64,000 bases of DNA from Clostridium vincentii (GTDB lineage: Bacteria; Bacillota; Clostridia; Clostridiales; Clostridiaceae): assembly GCF_002995745.1 (NCBI RefSeq), contig NZ_PVXQ01000009.1, forward strand, positions 37,350-101,349. Direction: 5' to 3'. Below, in pieces: positions 38,469-47,048 of the stretch. The notes under the pieces were generated by a model. That model did no database searches and had not been told where the DNA came from. It saw only the letters and a program-made list of their open reading frames with translations. A program made the position numbers and the translations under genes. The stretch's first letter is position 1. The number at the start of each line of letters is the position of its first letter.

Positions 38469-39587
38469 ATGAAAATTGGCATAGACGGCAGAGCCGCTAA
38501 ATGGTATAGAGGAACTGGTATAGGAACTTATACTCATCAGCTAATATCAAGTTTGAATTCAGTTGACTCTACTAATAATTATCTTATTTTTCTACCTGAA
38601 AATTCTTCGCTTGACAACTTAAAACCAAATTTTAATATAGAGCCTGTTAAATCTACCCTGAAGGAAAATTTTTGGGATGAAGTAAGCGTTCCTAATATAC
38701 TTGACAATCATAATATGGAGCTTTATCACGTTCCTCAAAATGGTGTTGGGCTTTCAGAAAATATAAATTGCCTTAAAGCTATTACATTGCATGATATAAT
38801 TCCTCTAAGAATGCCTGAAACAGTAAGTGATAAATATTTGCGTATTTTTAATAATGAGCTGCCAAAATTATTAAAAGACTGCGAGGGGATTATAACAGTA
38901 TCTGAATTTTCAAAACAAGATATCGCTCGTGAATTTAGTTTTCCTAAGGATAAAATATATGTAACTCCCCTTGCTGCTGAAAGTATATATCAACCTATGA
39001 GTAAATTTGTATGCAAAAATATACTAAAAGAAAAATATGGCATAGAAAATAATTTTGTACTTTATGTTGGAGGATTTAGTCCAAGAAAAAATATTTTAGG
39101 ATTAATAGAAGCCTTCTCTTTAATCCCTTCTTGCAGTAGAAAAAACTGTAAATTAGTCATTACCGGTAAGAAGGGGCTGTCCTATGAAAAATATAAAAAA
39201 AGAGCTGATGACCTTAATTTATCAGACGATGTGATTTTTACAGACTTTATTCCTTTAGAGGATTTACCCACTTTCTACAATGGCGCAGAAGTATTAGTTT
39301 TCCCTTCATTTTACGAAGGTTTTGGTCTTCCCCCTCTTGAAGCTATGGCCTGTGGTACTCCTGTAATCGCATCTAATTTAACCTCTCTTCCAGAAGTATG
39401 CTATGATTCTGCTTTATTAATAGACCCTTATAATGTAGATGAATTAAGCTATGCTATTGAAAGAGTATTAAACGACAGCTTGCTAATGCTAAATATGATT
39501 AAAAAAGGTTTGATTAGAAGTTTGAACTTTTCTTGGGATGATACTGCATTAAAAACTATTAAGGCTTATAAAACCATGGTAAAATAA
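38469..39587 (+). CDS. GT4 family glycosyltransferase (spore-coat cluster)
   Basis: 372 aa, two Rossmann domains. N-terminal GIDGRAAKWYRGTGIGTYT, C-terminal YVGGFSPRKN and the GT4 signature FPSFYEGFGLPPLEAMACGTPVIAS (shown as FYEGFGLPPLEAM and CGTPVIAS) with the donor-binding Glu pair. It is a retaining nucleotide-sugar transferase. It is wedged between cotS-like genes and has a paralogue at 42564; the arrangement mirrors cotSA-cotS in Bacillus, so it likely decorates a coat or crust glycan. Donor and acceptor are unknown. Confidence 0.88.
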   Translation: MKIGIDGRAAKWYRGTGIGTYTHQLISSLNSVDSTNNYLIFLPENSSLDNLKPNFNIEPVKSTLKENFWDEVSVPNILDNHNMELYHVPQNGVGLSENINCLKAITLHDIIPLRMPETVSDKYLRIFNNELPKLLKDCEGIITVSEFSKQDIAREFSFPKDKIYVTPLAAESIYQPMSKFVCKNILKEKYGIENNFVLYVGGFSPRKNILGLIEAFSLIPSCSRKNCKLVITGKKGLSYEKYKKRADDLNLSDDVIFTDFIPLEDLPTFYNGAEVLVFPSFYEGFGLPPLEAMACGTPVIASNLTSLPEVCYDSALLIDPYNVDELSYAIERVLNDSLLMLNMIKKGLIRSLNFSWDDTALKTIKAYKTMVK

Positions 39588-39588
39588 A

Positions 39589-39638
39589 TTATAACTTCTT
39601 AACTTTCTTGAATTTAAAAAGTTAAGAAGTTATAAAGT
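39589..39638 (+). terminator. Bidirectional terminator
   Basis: A perfect 18-bp inverted repeat (39589-39606 with 39618-39635, starting TTATAACTTC) followed by T residues on both strands, between convergent genes. Confidence 0.88.
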
Positions 39639-39639
39639 T

Positions 39640-40671
39640 TTAGCTAATATTAAATTTTATTCTATACTTTTCTAAAAATTCTCTCCTAAAATCCTCATTC
39701 ATGATTTTCATTTTTAGCCTATTTATAAAAACTTCCTCTTCCCAGCTTTTTTGTTTATGATAATAAGAGGTTACCATTCCACAAAATTCCCTAGGAAATA
39801 ATAATAATATATAAAGTAATTTGTATTCTTCATTCTCCAATGGGTAAATTTTATTATAACCATCAATAACGTCTAAAGCCTTACTAAAATCAAAAGCAAC
39901 ATTTTTTATTCCATTTAAAAGTAGATCTGCTAAATCCATTATTCTTAAATCTATTGAACAGTAATCAAAATCAATTAAGTACATTTCATTACTTGAAAAT
40001 AGAAAGTTGTGCTCTGCTAAATCATTATGACATACAACTATATTCTTTCCAGCTTCCCTATAGTCACTATACTTACTAAGGGCTAATAATTTTATGGCTT
40101 CTTTTATTTCTTTTATATATCCCTGTGACTCATGAATAAATAAAGAGTCAAATTCATTTGTAAATCTAAAACTCTTTACTAAAATTTCTTCTTCTTCTAT
40201 ATTTTTCAAAGCTTCTCTGTATTTTATAACTAAACTTTTATCAATTTTGCTTTTAATATTTTTCTCACCAGCGAATTCCAGGGACGCTAAATGTGCTTTA
40301 GCTAATAATTCTCCACACATTTTAAATTCTATTGGATTCGTAAAAGTAGCTTCTCTCCCTTCTATTAAATCCATAAGAACATAACAATTTCCCTTCCACA
40401 TCTTATACTTTTTTCCATCAGAAAATGTATTAAAGGAAATTATATTGGGAAACTTTTTACTGATATTCTCTACACATAAATTAATAAAATTTAATCTTTC
40501 TCCATCATAATCGACCTTTTTCAGTATTTTATTCCCCTTATCTGTCTTTAATACAAAAACTTTTCTTAAAGGAATAATATCAACAACTTTAACCCCTAAT
40601 GTTTTAAAAAAGGTTGAAGTAAGTTCATAGGTAGAAAGATATTTTTTTTCCGGATACCTAAGCTTATTCAT
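39640..40671 (-). CDS. CotS family spore coat protein (kinase-like fold)
   Basis: 343 aa; second CotS paralogue. Catalytic-loop motif CHNDLAEHNFLF (His-x-Asp-x4-Asn) and LIDFDYCSID are intact. The N-terminal ATP-binding lobe (NKILKKVDYDGERL) is recognisable. The ATG overlaps the preceding 253-aa gene by 8 nt, and AGGGAGG provides the ribosome site, so the two are translationally coupled. Its transcription ends at the shared bidirectional terminator. Confidence 0.84.
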   Translation of the reverse strand: MNKLRYPEKKYLSTYELTSTFFKTLGVKVVDIIPLRKVFVLKTDKGNKILKKVDYDGERLNFINLCVENISKKFPNIISFNTFSDGKKYKMWKGNCYVLMDLIEGREATFTNPIEFKMCGELLAKAHLASLEFAGEKNIKSKIDKSLVIKYREALKNIEEEEILVKSFRFTNEFDSLFIHESQGYIKEIKEAIKLLALSKYSDYREAGKNIVVCHNDLAEHNFLFSSNEMYLIDFDYCSIDLRIMDLADLLLNGIKNVAFDFSKALDVIDGYNKIYPLENEEYKLLYILLLFPREFCGMVTSYYHKQKSWEEEVFINRLKMKIMNEDFRREFLEKYRIKFNIS

Positions 40672-41425
40672 TTTTGCCTCCCTGTTTCATAACCTTATTT
40701 TCATATTTTGATATCTCTTCAATATTTTTAAAATAATCATCTGGAGCCATATTTCTTTTTCCCTCAGAATACCTTAACCATTGCCTTAGGGAATCATAGG
40801 GTATTTCTAATAGTAGTTTAATATACTCTTTACTATTATTTTCTAATTTTTTTTCAATTATATATCTTTCTATATAAGCCTCTTCATTAGGACTAATTAC
40901 ACGCCTTCTTATTTTTTTTAAATATTCATATATATCCTCTTCAATTAGATTATAGCTAAGGCCTTTTATATTCCCTATTTCAATTCCATTATTTTTTCTT
41001 AAGTTTCCTTGATCGGTCCTTCCTAGGCATATCTCATTTTGCTTCATGCTTCTTTTAATCAAACCTAGGTAATCTATCCCTCCGATTTCTTCAAGAGCCC
41101 TTTCCCCTTGCTTAATAATATTTCCACCTTTACTTAATAAAAACCTGTCCATAGAATTTGAAAATTCCTTTTTTTGTCTCCACTCTAAATCCTTTTTTAA
41201 TCTCTTTATATACACTTTTATAGATTCTACTCTTTTCCCTATAGTACTATTAATTCTAAAACTACCATTATAATGATACCCACTCAAAATTGAATGAACA
41301 TCACTAATCAATTTAATTTGTTCTAAAGTAGCCTCCTCAGTATAACTTGGATTACTTCTGAAATATTCTCCTTTAATAATTACATTTTTCTCTAGTAGAT
41401 AATCATTTAAAGTTGAATTATTAAT
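40664..41425 (-). CDS. Uncharacterised CotS-cluster protein, apparent ATT start
   Basis: 253 aa if begun at the ATT at 41425; 215 aa from the first conventional start (a TTG at 41311, which lacks a ribosome site). The frame stays open upstream of 41311 to the stop of the previous cotS gene, and AAGGAGG (41439-41433) sits exactly 7 nt before that ATT, which has no ATG/GTG/TTG alternative. The extra 38 residues (NDYLLEKNVIIKGEYFRSNP and on) are ordinary coding sequence. The protein is mostly helical and charged, has no signal or catalytic motif I recognise, and lies between two cotS-like genes, so it is probably a coat-associated factor. Confidence 0.6.
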   Translation of the reverse strand: MNNSTLNDYLLEKNVIIKGEYFRSNPSYTEEATLEQIKLISDVHSILSGYHYNGSFRINSTIGKRVESIKVYIKRLKKDLEWRQKKEFSNSMDRFLLSKGGNIIKQGERALEEIGGIDYLGLIKRSMKQNEICLGRTDQGNLRKNNGIEIGNIKGLSYNLIEEDIYEYLKKIRRRVISPNEEAYIERYIIEKKLENNSKEYIKLLLEIPYDSLRQWLRYSEGKRNMAPDDYFKNIEEISKYENKVMKQGGKNE

Positions 41426-41437
41426 AGTACCGCCTCC

Positions 41438-42436
41438 TTATTCAGGGAAAAATCCTTCAATAAAGGTTTCTCTTTCTTCCCTATCCTCCACATATTTACT
41501 AAGTCTGTTTAAAAAGAATTCCTCTTTCCAAGGCTGTTGTTCCCAATACATCTGTATACCAAGCTGCCAAAACATCTGTGGATATCTCATAAATTCCTTC
41601 ATCAAACTTAATTCTTCCTGTTGAACATTCTTTATTGCAGAATAATTATTTATTATATTCTCTCCTTTTTTCACACTCCATTTTCCATTTTTCATGGCTC
41701 TAATCAGTAAAGAAGATAAATCATGTATATGAGAATCCATAATGCAATAATCAAAATCAATTACATATATTTTCTCATTTTTATCAAATAAAATATTGTG
41801 GTTTGCATAATCATGATGACAAAAGCCCCTCTTCAGCATTTCTTTCTTCATAATCTCTATATAATTTGAATCTTGTAGTCCTTGTATACTTCTATCCGCC
41901 CTCTCAATTTCTTCTTCTATGCAACTTAGGTATAGATTATCGAATTCAGATTTATACGCCTTCTGATTTATTCTGTTCTTGAAATCTAATATCTCATTTT
42001 TTCTAGTGTTAAATACCTCTATCCAAGAAAACCAACCTATTCTCGGTTTCATATTCTTTGTTAAAGAAAATCCCTCACTGCATTGATGTAGTTCTGCAAG
42101 TTTTTGTGATACTTTATTAAGTTCCATAGGATTATCGAAATTGCTCTCTCTGGCCGAAATCCATTTTGTTATATACGCATACTTTCCAAAGAACTCTATA
42201 TAATATTCTCCTTTTTTTGATTTTAGAATCTCTGGTATCTTATCAAAACCTCTTTTTTGCAAATGTAATATAGTTGATAATATAAAATAAAAATGAGAAA
42301 ATTCATATTTAATAACCTTTATACAATACATTCCTTCTTTTGCATTTACCTTATAAGTATTTTTAACTTTCTCAATTGATTTAATATCCAAGTGATAATT
42401 TTCACTAACTAATTTTTTAATATTTCTGTCTTCCAT
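41438..42436 (-). CDS. CotS family spore coat protein (kinase-like fold)
   Basis: 332 aa; third CotS paralogue. Catalytic loop FCHHDYANHNILF and VIDFDYCIMD are intact; the ATP-binding lobe (GMYCIKVIKYE) keeps its Lys. It closely resembles the gene at 37366 in layout. It opens the minus-strand three-gene unit 42436-39640. Its stop codon overlaps the ribosome site of the next gene. Divergent from the second GT4 gene 127 bp away. Confidence 0.85.
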   Translation of the reverse strand: MEDRNIKKLVSENYHLDIKSIEKVKNTYKVNAKEGMYCIKVIKYEFSHFYFILSTILHLQKRGFDKIPEILKSKKGEYYIEFFGKYAYITKWISARESNFDNPMELNKVSQKLAELHQCSEGFSLTKNMKPRIGWFSWIEVFNTRKNEILDFKNRINQKAYKSEFDNLYLSCIEEEIERADRSIQGLQDSNYIEIMKKEMLKRGFCHHDYANHNILFDKNEKIYVIDFDYCIMDSHIHDLSSLLIRAMKNGKWSVKKGENIINNYSAIKNVQQEELSLMKEFMRYPQMFWQLGIQMYWEQQPWKEEFFLNRLSKYVEDREERETFIEGFFPE

Positions 42437-42563
42437 AACACACTCCGTCTCAAAATTAATTTATTCCATTATATGTACTTACTCTTTTTTTGTGATTCCA
42501 TTCACACTTTCTTATAAAAATAGTATGCTATTGTATATAAATCTTTTAGGGGTGCTTTTCCTT

Positions 42564-43688
42564 ATGAAATTGGGCATAGATTCAAGAAGCGTAAATCTTC
42601 ACGCTGGCTCTGGTATAGGAACCTACACAAAAAATCTAGTTCTAAATTTGATAGAAAATAATATTGAAACTTATTTTGAGCTCGTTTGGACTGGCAATGA
42701 ATTTAAAGAATTTAATAGATCTAACACTGAACTGATTCACACCTCTGGAAGATATGGAGGTTTTTATGAAAATAATTACATTCCTACTATAATGGAGGAA
42801 AAGAAAGTGGATCTCTATCATATTCCACAAAACGGCATTGGGTTCCCCTTTAACTGGGATTTAAATGTTGTAGTAACTATACATGATTTGATTCCATATA
42901 TAATGCCAGAAACTGTAGGGATAGGATATTTAAATAGATTTTTAAAAGAAATGCCTGCAATAATGGACTCTGCAAAGGGTATAATTACGGTCTCTGAGTA
43001 TTCTAAGAAAGATATCTTAAGATTCTTCCCAAGATTTCCTGCCGATAGAATCTTTGTTACTCCCTTAGCTGCAAATACTAACTTTAAACCCATCTCTAAG
43101 GATTATTGCAGGAGTTATATAAAAAACAACTTTAAATTTGACAATCCTTATATTTTATATATTGGTGGATTTAGCTCTAGGAAAAATGTACGAGATCTTA
43201 TTTTATCCTTTGCTGCAATTGAAAAGGATCTTAAAATCCCTCATAAACTTCTAATTACAGGCTCTTTAGATTATGAGGGACAATCCTTAAAGGAGCTTGT
43301 ACTTTCCATGGGTATAGGCAATAAAGTTATCTTCACAGGCTATTTAGAAGATAATATACTTCCCATCTTATATAGCGGATCTGAGGCCTTTGTTTATCCT
43401 TCTTTATATGAAGGGTTTGGTCTTCCTCCCCTAGAAGCAATGAGCTGTAGGACGCCCGTAATAACTTCAAATTCAACTTCAATACCTGAAGTGACAACTA
43501 ATGCTGCAATTTTAATTGATCCTTTTAATACAGACCAATTAAAAGACGCTCTTCTTAAAGTTTTAAATAATTCCTCAATTAAAGATGAACTCGCAGAAAT
43601 AGGCTATAAAAAAAGTTTAGAATTTTCTTGGAGGCTTACAGCTGAGAAAACACTAAGCGCGTACAAATCCATACTTGATAATAAATGA
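42564..43688 (+). CDS. GT4 family glycosyltransferase (second copy)
   Basis: 374 aa from the ATG at 42564 (AGGGGTG upstream). A longer in-frame start at 42492 would prepend a hydrophobic stretch with no ribosome site, so it is rejected. N-terminal GIDSRSVNLHAGSGIGTYT, middle YIGGFSSRKN, signature LYEGFGLPPLEAMSC. It is clearly paralogous to the gene at 38469 (same MKxGIDxR...GSGIGTYT opening), which suggests a duplication of a cotS-GT pair. It probably shares the same coat-glycan task. Confidence 0.88.
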   Translation: MKLGIDSRSVNLHAGSGIGTYTKNLVLNLIENNIETYFELVWTGNEFKEFNRSNTELIHTSGRYGGFYENNYIPTIMEEKKVDLYHIPQNGIGFPFNWDLNVVVTIHDLIPYIMPETVGIGYLNRFLKEMPAIMDSAKGIITVSEYSKKDILRFFPRFPADRIFVTPLAANTNFKPISKDYCRSYIKNNFKFDNPYILYIGGFSSRKNVRDLILSFAAIEKDLKIPHKLLITGSLDYEGQSLKELVLSMGIGNKVIFTGYLEDNILPILYSGSEAFVYPSLYEGFGLPPLEAMSCRTPVITSNSTSIPEVTTNAAILIDPFNTDQLKDALLKVLNNSSIKDELAEIGYKKSLEFSWRLTAEKTLSAYKSILDNK

Positions 43689-43712
43689 TTTTCTTTCCTT
43701 AATTCAAGACTC

Positions 43713-43752
43713 AAAAAAGGGACTGCCAAAACCTTATGGCAATCCCCTTTTA
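43713..43752 (-). terminator. Bidirectional terminator
   Basis: GGG-ACT-GCCA and TGGC-AAT-CCCC arms with A/T tracts on both sides, between the convergent GT4 and solute-binding genes. Confidence 0.82.
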
Positions 43753-43782
43753 GTGTGTCCTTTTACTATTTTAAATCTGCCC

Positions 43783-44919
43783 TTATCTATACTCATCACA
43801 GATTTTAAAATACATATCATAATCATTTATACTTGGTGCTTTTTGTGCTATATTAGCCATTACTACTAATGGACTATTTCCCTTAAAATTATTAACATTC
43901 TCCTCTATTTCTTTACTATTGTAAATCGATAGAAAGCTTAAGAAAAACTTCCCATTTTTAATATTGTCTATATCCTCTTTACCATTAGTGGATATAAATT
44001 CAATAAATTCATTCTTAAGAGCAGTAGTTTTTTTATCTTCTTTTATAGCAACTAAGTTATCTCCTTCTGAAACATAAAATCTATTACTTCCTAAAATTTT
44101 TGCCGGAGCATTATTTGTTGTCCATTCACATTCAACTTCAATAGTTTTAAGTTCTGCCATTCCATTTATAGAAGATATTCGTGAAAGAAATTCTCCATTT
44201 TCATCTTTATTTAAAATATTCTTACTGATTAATTCATTAAGCTTTTCATTAATTATCGTCTTTATTTCATCTTCATTCTCAGTTTCTTCCATAGCCTGCA
44301 TAACAAGTAATGAAACTAGGTCCTCATAATCCTTCCCTACTGCGTTCAATACTTTAATCTTACCACCACTTTTTTCAAACACATCTTGTCCCATCTTAAT
44401 AAGCTGATCCCAAGTAGAAATATCTTCATAAGTATATCCAAAAGTTTTAAGCATATCCTCTCTTAAATACAATACCAAAGGTCTTGATGTAAAAGGAATT
44501 CCAATTATCTTATCATCTTTATTAATTTCTTCAATTCTTGATTTGCTAAAGCTACTTGAATAATTATCTATAATACTTATGTTTTGTTCTATTGCTGTTG
44601 AATCCTTATATTTTTCTTCAAATTCTCGTAAATATTGGCTATTTAACTGAACTATATCTGGGAAGTCCCCGCTAGTTATAGCATCTTCCAAATTATTTTT
44701 ATAATTATTTACTTTAACCACATTAATAACTGCTTTTTCATTTTTATCCATAAATTTTTCTGCAGTTTCCTCTAAATAATCATAACTATTCTCATTTGCC
44801 CATATATTTATGGTTCCTCGCAGGGTATAGTCTTTATTTAAATCAACTACATTCACTATAGCAACAGATATAATTACAATTGCTACCATTGCAATTACTA
44901 ACTTATTTTTATACTTCAT
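43783..44919 (-). CDS. Extracellular solute-binding protein (family 1-like), no permease partner
   Basis: 378 aa. Hydrophobic N-terminus (LVIAMVAIVIISVAIVNVV) with no lipobox Cys, so it is either released or held as a membrane-anchored protein rather than a lipoprotein. The mature part shows the sugar-binding-protein pattern (INIWANENSYDYLEETAEKF, DFPDIVQLNSQYL, GIPFTSRPLVLYLREDML). No ABC permease or ATPase gene is nearby. The ATG at 44919 has GGAGG 8 nt upstream; a TTG at 44934 overlaps that site. Ligand unknown. Confidence 0.72.
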   Translation of the reverse strand: MKYKNKLVIAMVAIVIISVAIVNVVDLNKDYTLRGTINIWANENSYDYLEETAEKFMDKNEKAVINVVKVNNYKNNLEDAITSGDFPDIVQLNSQYLREFEEKYKDSTAIEQNISIIDNYSSSFSKSRIEEINKDDKIIGIPFTSRPLVLYLREDMLKTFGYTYEDISTWDQLIKMGQDVFEKSGGKIKVLNAVGKDYEDLVSLLVMQAMEETENEDEIKTIINEKLNELISKNILNKDENGEFLSRISSINGMAELKTIEVECEWTTNNAPAKILGSNRFYVSEGDNLVAIKEDKKTTALKNEFIEFISTNGKEDIDNIKNGKFFLSFLSIYNSKEIEENVNNFKGNSPLVVMANIAQKAPSINDYDMYFKICDEYR

Positions 44920-45022
44920 AGTATTTTCCTCCAATATTTCTTGTATTATATATGATTATATAATACAAGAACATACTTTGCTATTCTAATATGAAGTAAA
45001 AGTACCCCTTATAATTAAAATC

Positions 45023-45134
45023 TTAGTTAAACTGTGGCAAATATTCCTTATGAGCTTCTAATAATTCATCTAATAATATCTTTGCCATCTTTTCTGATGG
45101 AATTAACGGATTCATAGTTAATGCCCTTTTTCAT
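45023..45134 (-). pseudogene. Remnant of a GH4 6-phospho-beta-glucosidase gene
   Basis: A GGAGG-led ATG (45134) opens MKKGIN, the usual beginning of GH4 6-phospho-glycosidases. After this the frame shifts by 1 nt into MNPLIPSEKMAKILL then LEAHKEYLPQF and a stop: the typical GH4 C-terminus. Some 400 codons are missing, so this is a large internal deletion that joined the two ends. It lies right after the BadF-type kinase gene, where a cellobiose PTS would need its hydrolase. Identification is from the two terminal motifs only. Confidence 0.7.
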
Positions 45135-45151
45135 AGTATACCTCCATATTT

Positions 45152-46045
45152 TTATTTATTTTCATTAATATATATGTAGTACGCTCCCTTAGATGGAGAT
45201 ATATCATCATCTACGAATTCTGTAACTTTAATATTTTCAATTAAATATCCTTCAAAAGCCACTCTAACAAATTTTGATTTTCGGATAACTCCACCTACCA
45301 ACCCTATTTTACATTCTTCAAATAATAATTTATTAAATACTCTTTCTGTGGCCTTAGCAAGATTTATCCCTTCTTTTTCTAAAATAGACTTAGCTAATTC
45401 TTCACCCATTTCTGCAGCAATAGATACAACACTAGCTATTTTTGCGATTTCATCCTTAGTAGATGTATAAATGAATTCCATGATATCATTTACATTATTA
45501 GCATGAAAATGATTCAATACAGCCTTAGATAATTCACTTTTTAAAATTCCATAATCCTCTTCATAAATCATTCTTTTAAATGCTTGTATTGCTATTTTAT
45601 ATGCACTTCCTTCATCTCCAAGAAGGTGACCCCATCCACCGCATCTTCCTTTACAATTACCTTTTATTCCAAATACATTTGAGCCAGTACCAGCGATCAC
45701 TAATATACCTTCTTCACCCTTTAACAAAGCTTTTAGAGCCAAGTCTCCATCGTTCATAATAATAGGATCTATTTTAAACTTATTTTTAAGTCTATCTCGA
45801 ACTATTCCCCCATTATTTCCAACTTCAGTTCCTGCAAGACCTAAATACAAACCCCTTAATCCATCTATACCTAATGAATATACTAATTTATCAATAGCTT
45901 TCATAATATTTGTTAATGCTTCTTCTTTTCCATTAACAAGATTACCAAAGCCTGTTAGGGCCTTTCCCACTTCCATCCCTTTAAGATCATAAGCAACAGC
46001 TTCTGTCTTAGTTCCGCCTCCATCTACTCCTATTATATATTCCAT
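45152..46045 (-). CDS. BadF/BadG-type (N-acetylglucosamine kinase-like) ATPase
   Basis: 297 aa with the ASKHA fold: phosphate-1 loop GVDGGGTKTEAVAYD (4-18), the DGDLALKALL region, phosphate-2 AGTGSNVFG, and the zinc-like GGWGHLLGDEGSAYKIAI block. This matches bacterial GlcNAc/glucosamine kinases. In this locus it would phosphorylate an amino sugar or a sugar released by the former GH4 enzyme. AAAGGAGC precedes the ATG. It is separated from the EIIA gene by a strong terminator. Confidence 0.85.
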   Translation of the reverse strand: MEYIIGVDGGGTKTEAVAYDLKGMEVGKALTGFGNLVNGKEEALTNIMKAIDKLVYSLGIDGLRGLYLGLAGTEVGNNGGIVRDRLKNKFKIDPIIMNDGDLALKALLKGEEGILVIAGTGSNVFGIKGNCKGRCGGWGHLLGDEGSAYKIAIQAFKRMIYEEDYGILKSELSKAVLNHFHANNVNDIMEFIYTSTKDEIAKIASVVSIAAEMGEELAKSILEKEGINLAKATERVFNKLLFEECKIGLVGGVIRKSKFVRVAFEGYLIENIKVTEFVDDDISPSKGAYYIYINENK

Positions 46046-46081
46046 ATATATTTGCTCCTTTGATAAATTGCACGTATAAAC

Positions 46082-46118
46082 AAATAAACTCTAATGGAAA
46101 ACCATTAGAGTTTATTTC
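46082..46118 (-). terminator. Terminator after the first EIIA gene
   Basis: Perfect 16-bp stem (AAATAAACTCTAATGG with its complement) with a 4-nt loop and TTTATTTG on the minus strand. Confidence 0.88.
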
Positions 46119-46128
46119 TAAATTTACA

Positions 46129-46425
46129 CTAAAATTTTGCGTGTATCTCTATTAATTCTTTTGCTAAGTCCTTCAAAGTCATTGATGTCATAAAATGATC
46201 TTGTGCATGGACCATTAGTAAAGACATTTCTATCTTTTCTCCACCAGCTTCAGCTTGAATTAAGCTCGTTTGAGTGTTATGAGCTACTCCTAATTCTTCA
46301 TCTGCCTTAACTATTAATGAATTAGCTTCCTCTATATTCCCTTCCTTAGCTGCTGCAATAGCTTCCATAGAATAACTTCTTGCCTCACCGCTATGGATTA
46401 TTAGTGACATTATTTGTTCTTCCAT
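46129..46425 (-). CDS. PTS lactose/cellobiose-family EIIA (copy 1)
   Basis: 98-aa helical trimeric EIIA that carries phosphate from HPr to EIIB. The phospho-His is in LLMVHAQDHFM, and the metal-binding Asp is in the same motif. It lies 77 bp downstream of EIIB copy 1. The protein differs from copy 2 (47049) at only a few residues plus two C-terminal ones, so the duplication is recent or maintained. AGGGAG precedes the ATG. Confidence 0.93.
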   Translation of the reverse strand: MEEQIMSLIIHSGEARSYSMEAIAAAKEGNIEEANSLIVKADEELGVAHNTQTSLIQAEAGGEKIEMSLLMVHAQDHFMTSMTLKDLAKELIEIHAKF

Positions 46426-46502
46426 AATTAATTCTCCCTTTTAAGTATACCTATTTTATTTTTAAAACTAAGTATGCAATAAAATTTCTTTATCCTTAGA
46501 AA

Positions 46503-46811
46503 CTATTTTTTAGCCATTGCTATTGCTTGAGCTAAAACCTTAGGTCCATTCATTGTACCGTAATCAACTGTAGGAATAACATCTACAGGAATTCCCATTG
46601 GCTCATATTTTTCTTTCATCTTCTTAAGTAAGAATCTTACTTGTGGTCCTAATAATAATACATCCATTTCACTTTCGTGATTTTTAACATCTGCTTCACT
46701 CATTGCTTGAATAGAAGTCTCAACACCCTGTGCTACTGCAGCCTTCTGCATCTTTGTTACCAATAAACTAGTTGACATACCAGCTGAACAACATAATATA
46801 ATTTTTGTCAT
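46503..46811 (-). CDS. PTS lactose/cellobiose-family EIIB (copy 1, intact)
   Basis: 102 aa. The phospho-Cys loop LCCSAGMSTSLLV follows the first strand MTKIIL as in EIIB-cellobiose; the C-terminal TVDYGTMNGPKVL is also typical. Preceded by GGAGG and a sigma-54 promoter with an enhancer-like repeat. The EIIC permease is absent from the window, so transport needs an EIIC encoded elsewhere. Confidence 0.93.
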   Translation of the reverse strand: MTKIILCCSAGMSTSLLVTKMQKAAVAQGVETSIQAMSEADVKNHESEMDVLLLGPQVRFLLKKMKEKYEPMGIPVDVIPTVDYGTMNGPKVLAQAIAMAKK

Positions 46812-46877
46812 AATAAATTCCTCCTTAAAATACTTTTCTTAAATTAAATTTAATTTACTTTCGCACTATTATATATA

Positions 46878-46894
46878 AGCAATTATCATGCCAA
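46878..46894 (-). promoter_or_regulatory. Sigma-54 promoter of EIIB/EIIA copy 1
   Basis: TTGGCATGATAATTGCT: GG at -24 and GC at -12 separated by exactly 10 nt, matching TTGGCACN4TTGCT. It is 67 bp before the EIIB start codon and is repeated before copy 2. Confidence 0.88.
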
Positions 46895-46990
46895 TTATTC
46901 AGAATGAAATGTTTACATTCTTTTTTTCACCAACCACTGCCGATACTAACTTCGCAATGATTTTTTAAATGATCCACTATGTAATTATAG

Positions 46991-47040
46991 CTACACAGTT
47001 CTTCTTACACAATAAATATTCCCTGCACAGTTACACAGTT
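46991..47040 (-). promoter_or_regulatory. Enhancer-like repeats upstream of PTS copy 1
   Basis: Minus strand: AACTGTGTAACTGTGCA, then TTGTGTAAGAAGAACTGTGTA-type repeats (pieces ACTGTGTA, ACTGTGCA, TGTGTA). They lie 97-146 bp upstream of the sigma-54 site, the expected place for binding of the LevR/CelR-type activator. The same set occurs before copy 2. Confidence 0.6.
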
Positions 47041-47048
47041 CTTTGTAT

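Noticed and set aside
42492..42563. Signal-anchor extension of the second GT4 protein
   Set aside because: No ribosome site for the upstream ATG; the paralogue starts at the MKxGID motif.
46981..47048. CRISPR-like short repeats (CACAGTT)
   Set aside because: Units are 6-8 bp, irregularly spaced and repeated at the second PTS copy; they fit enhancer sites rather than an array.
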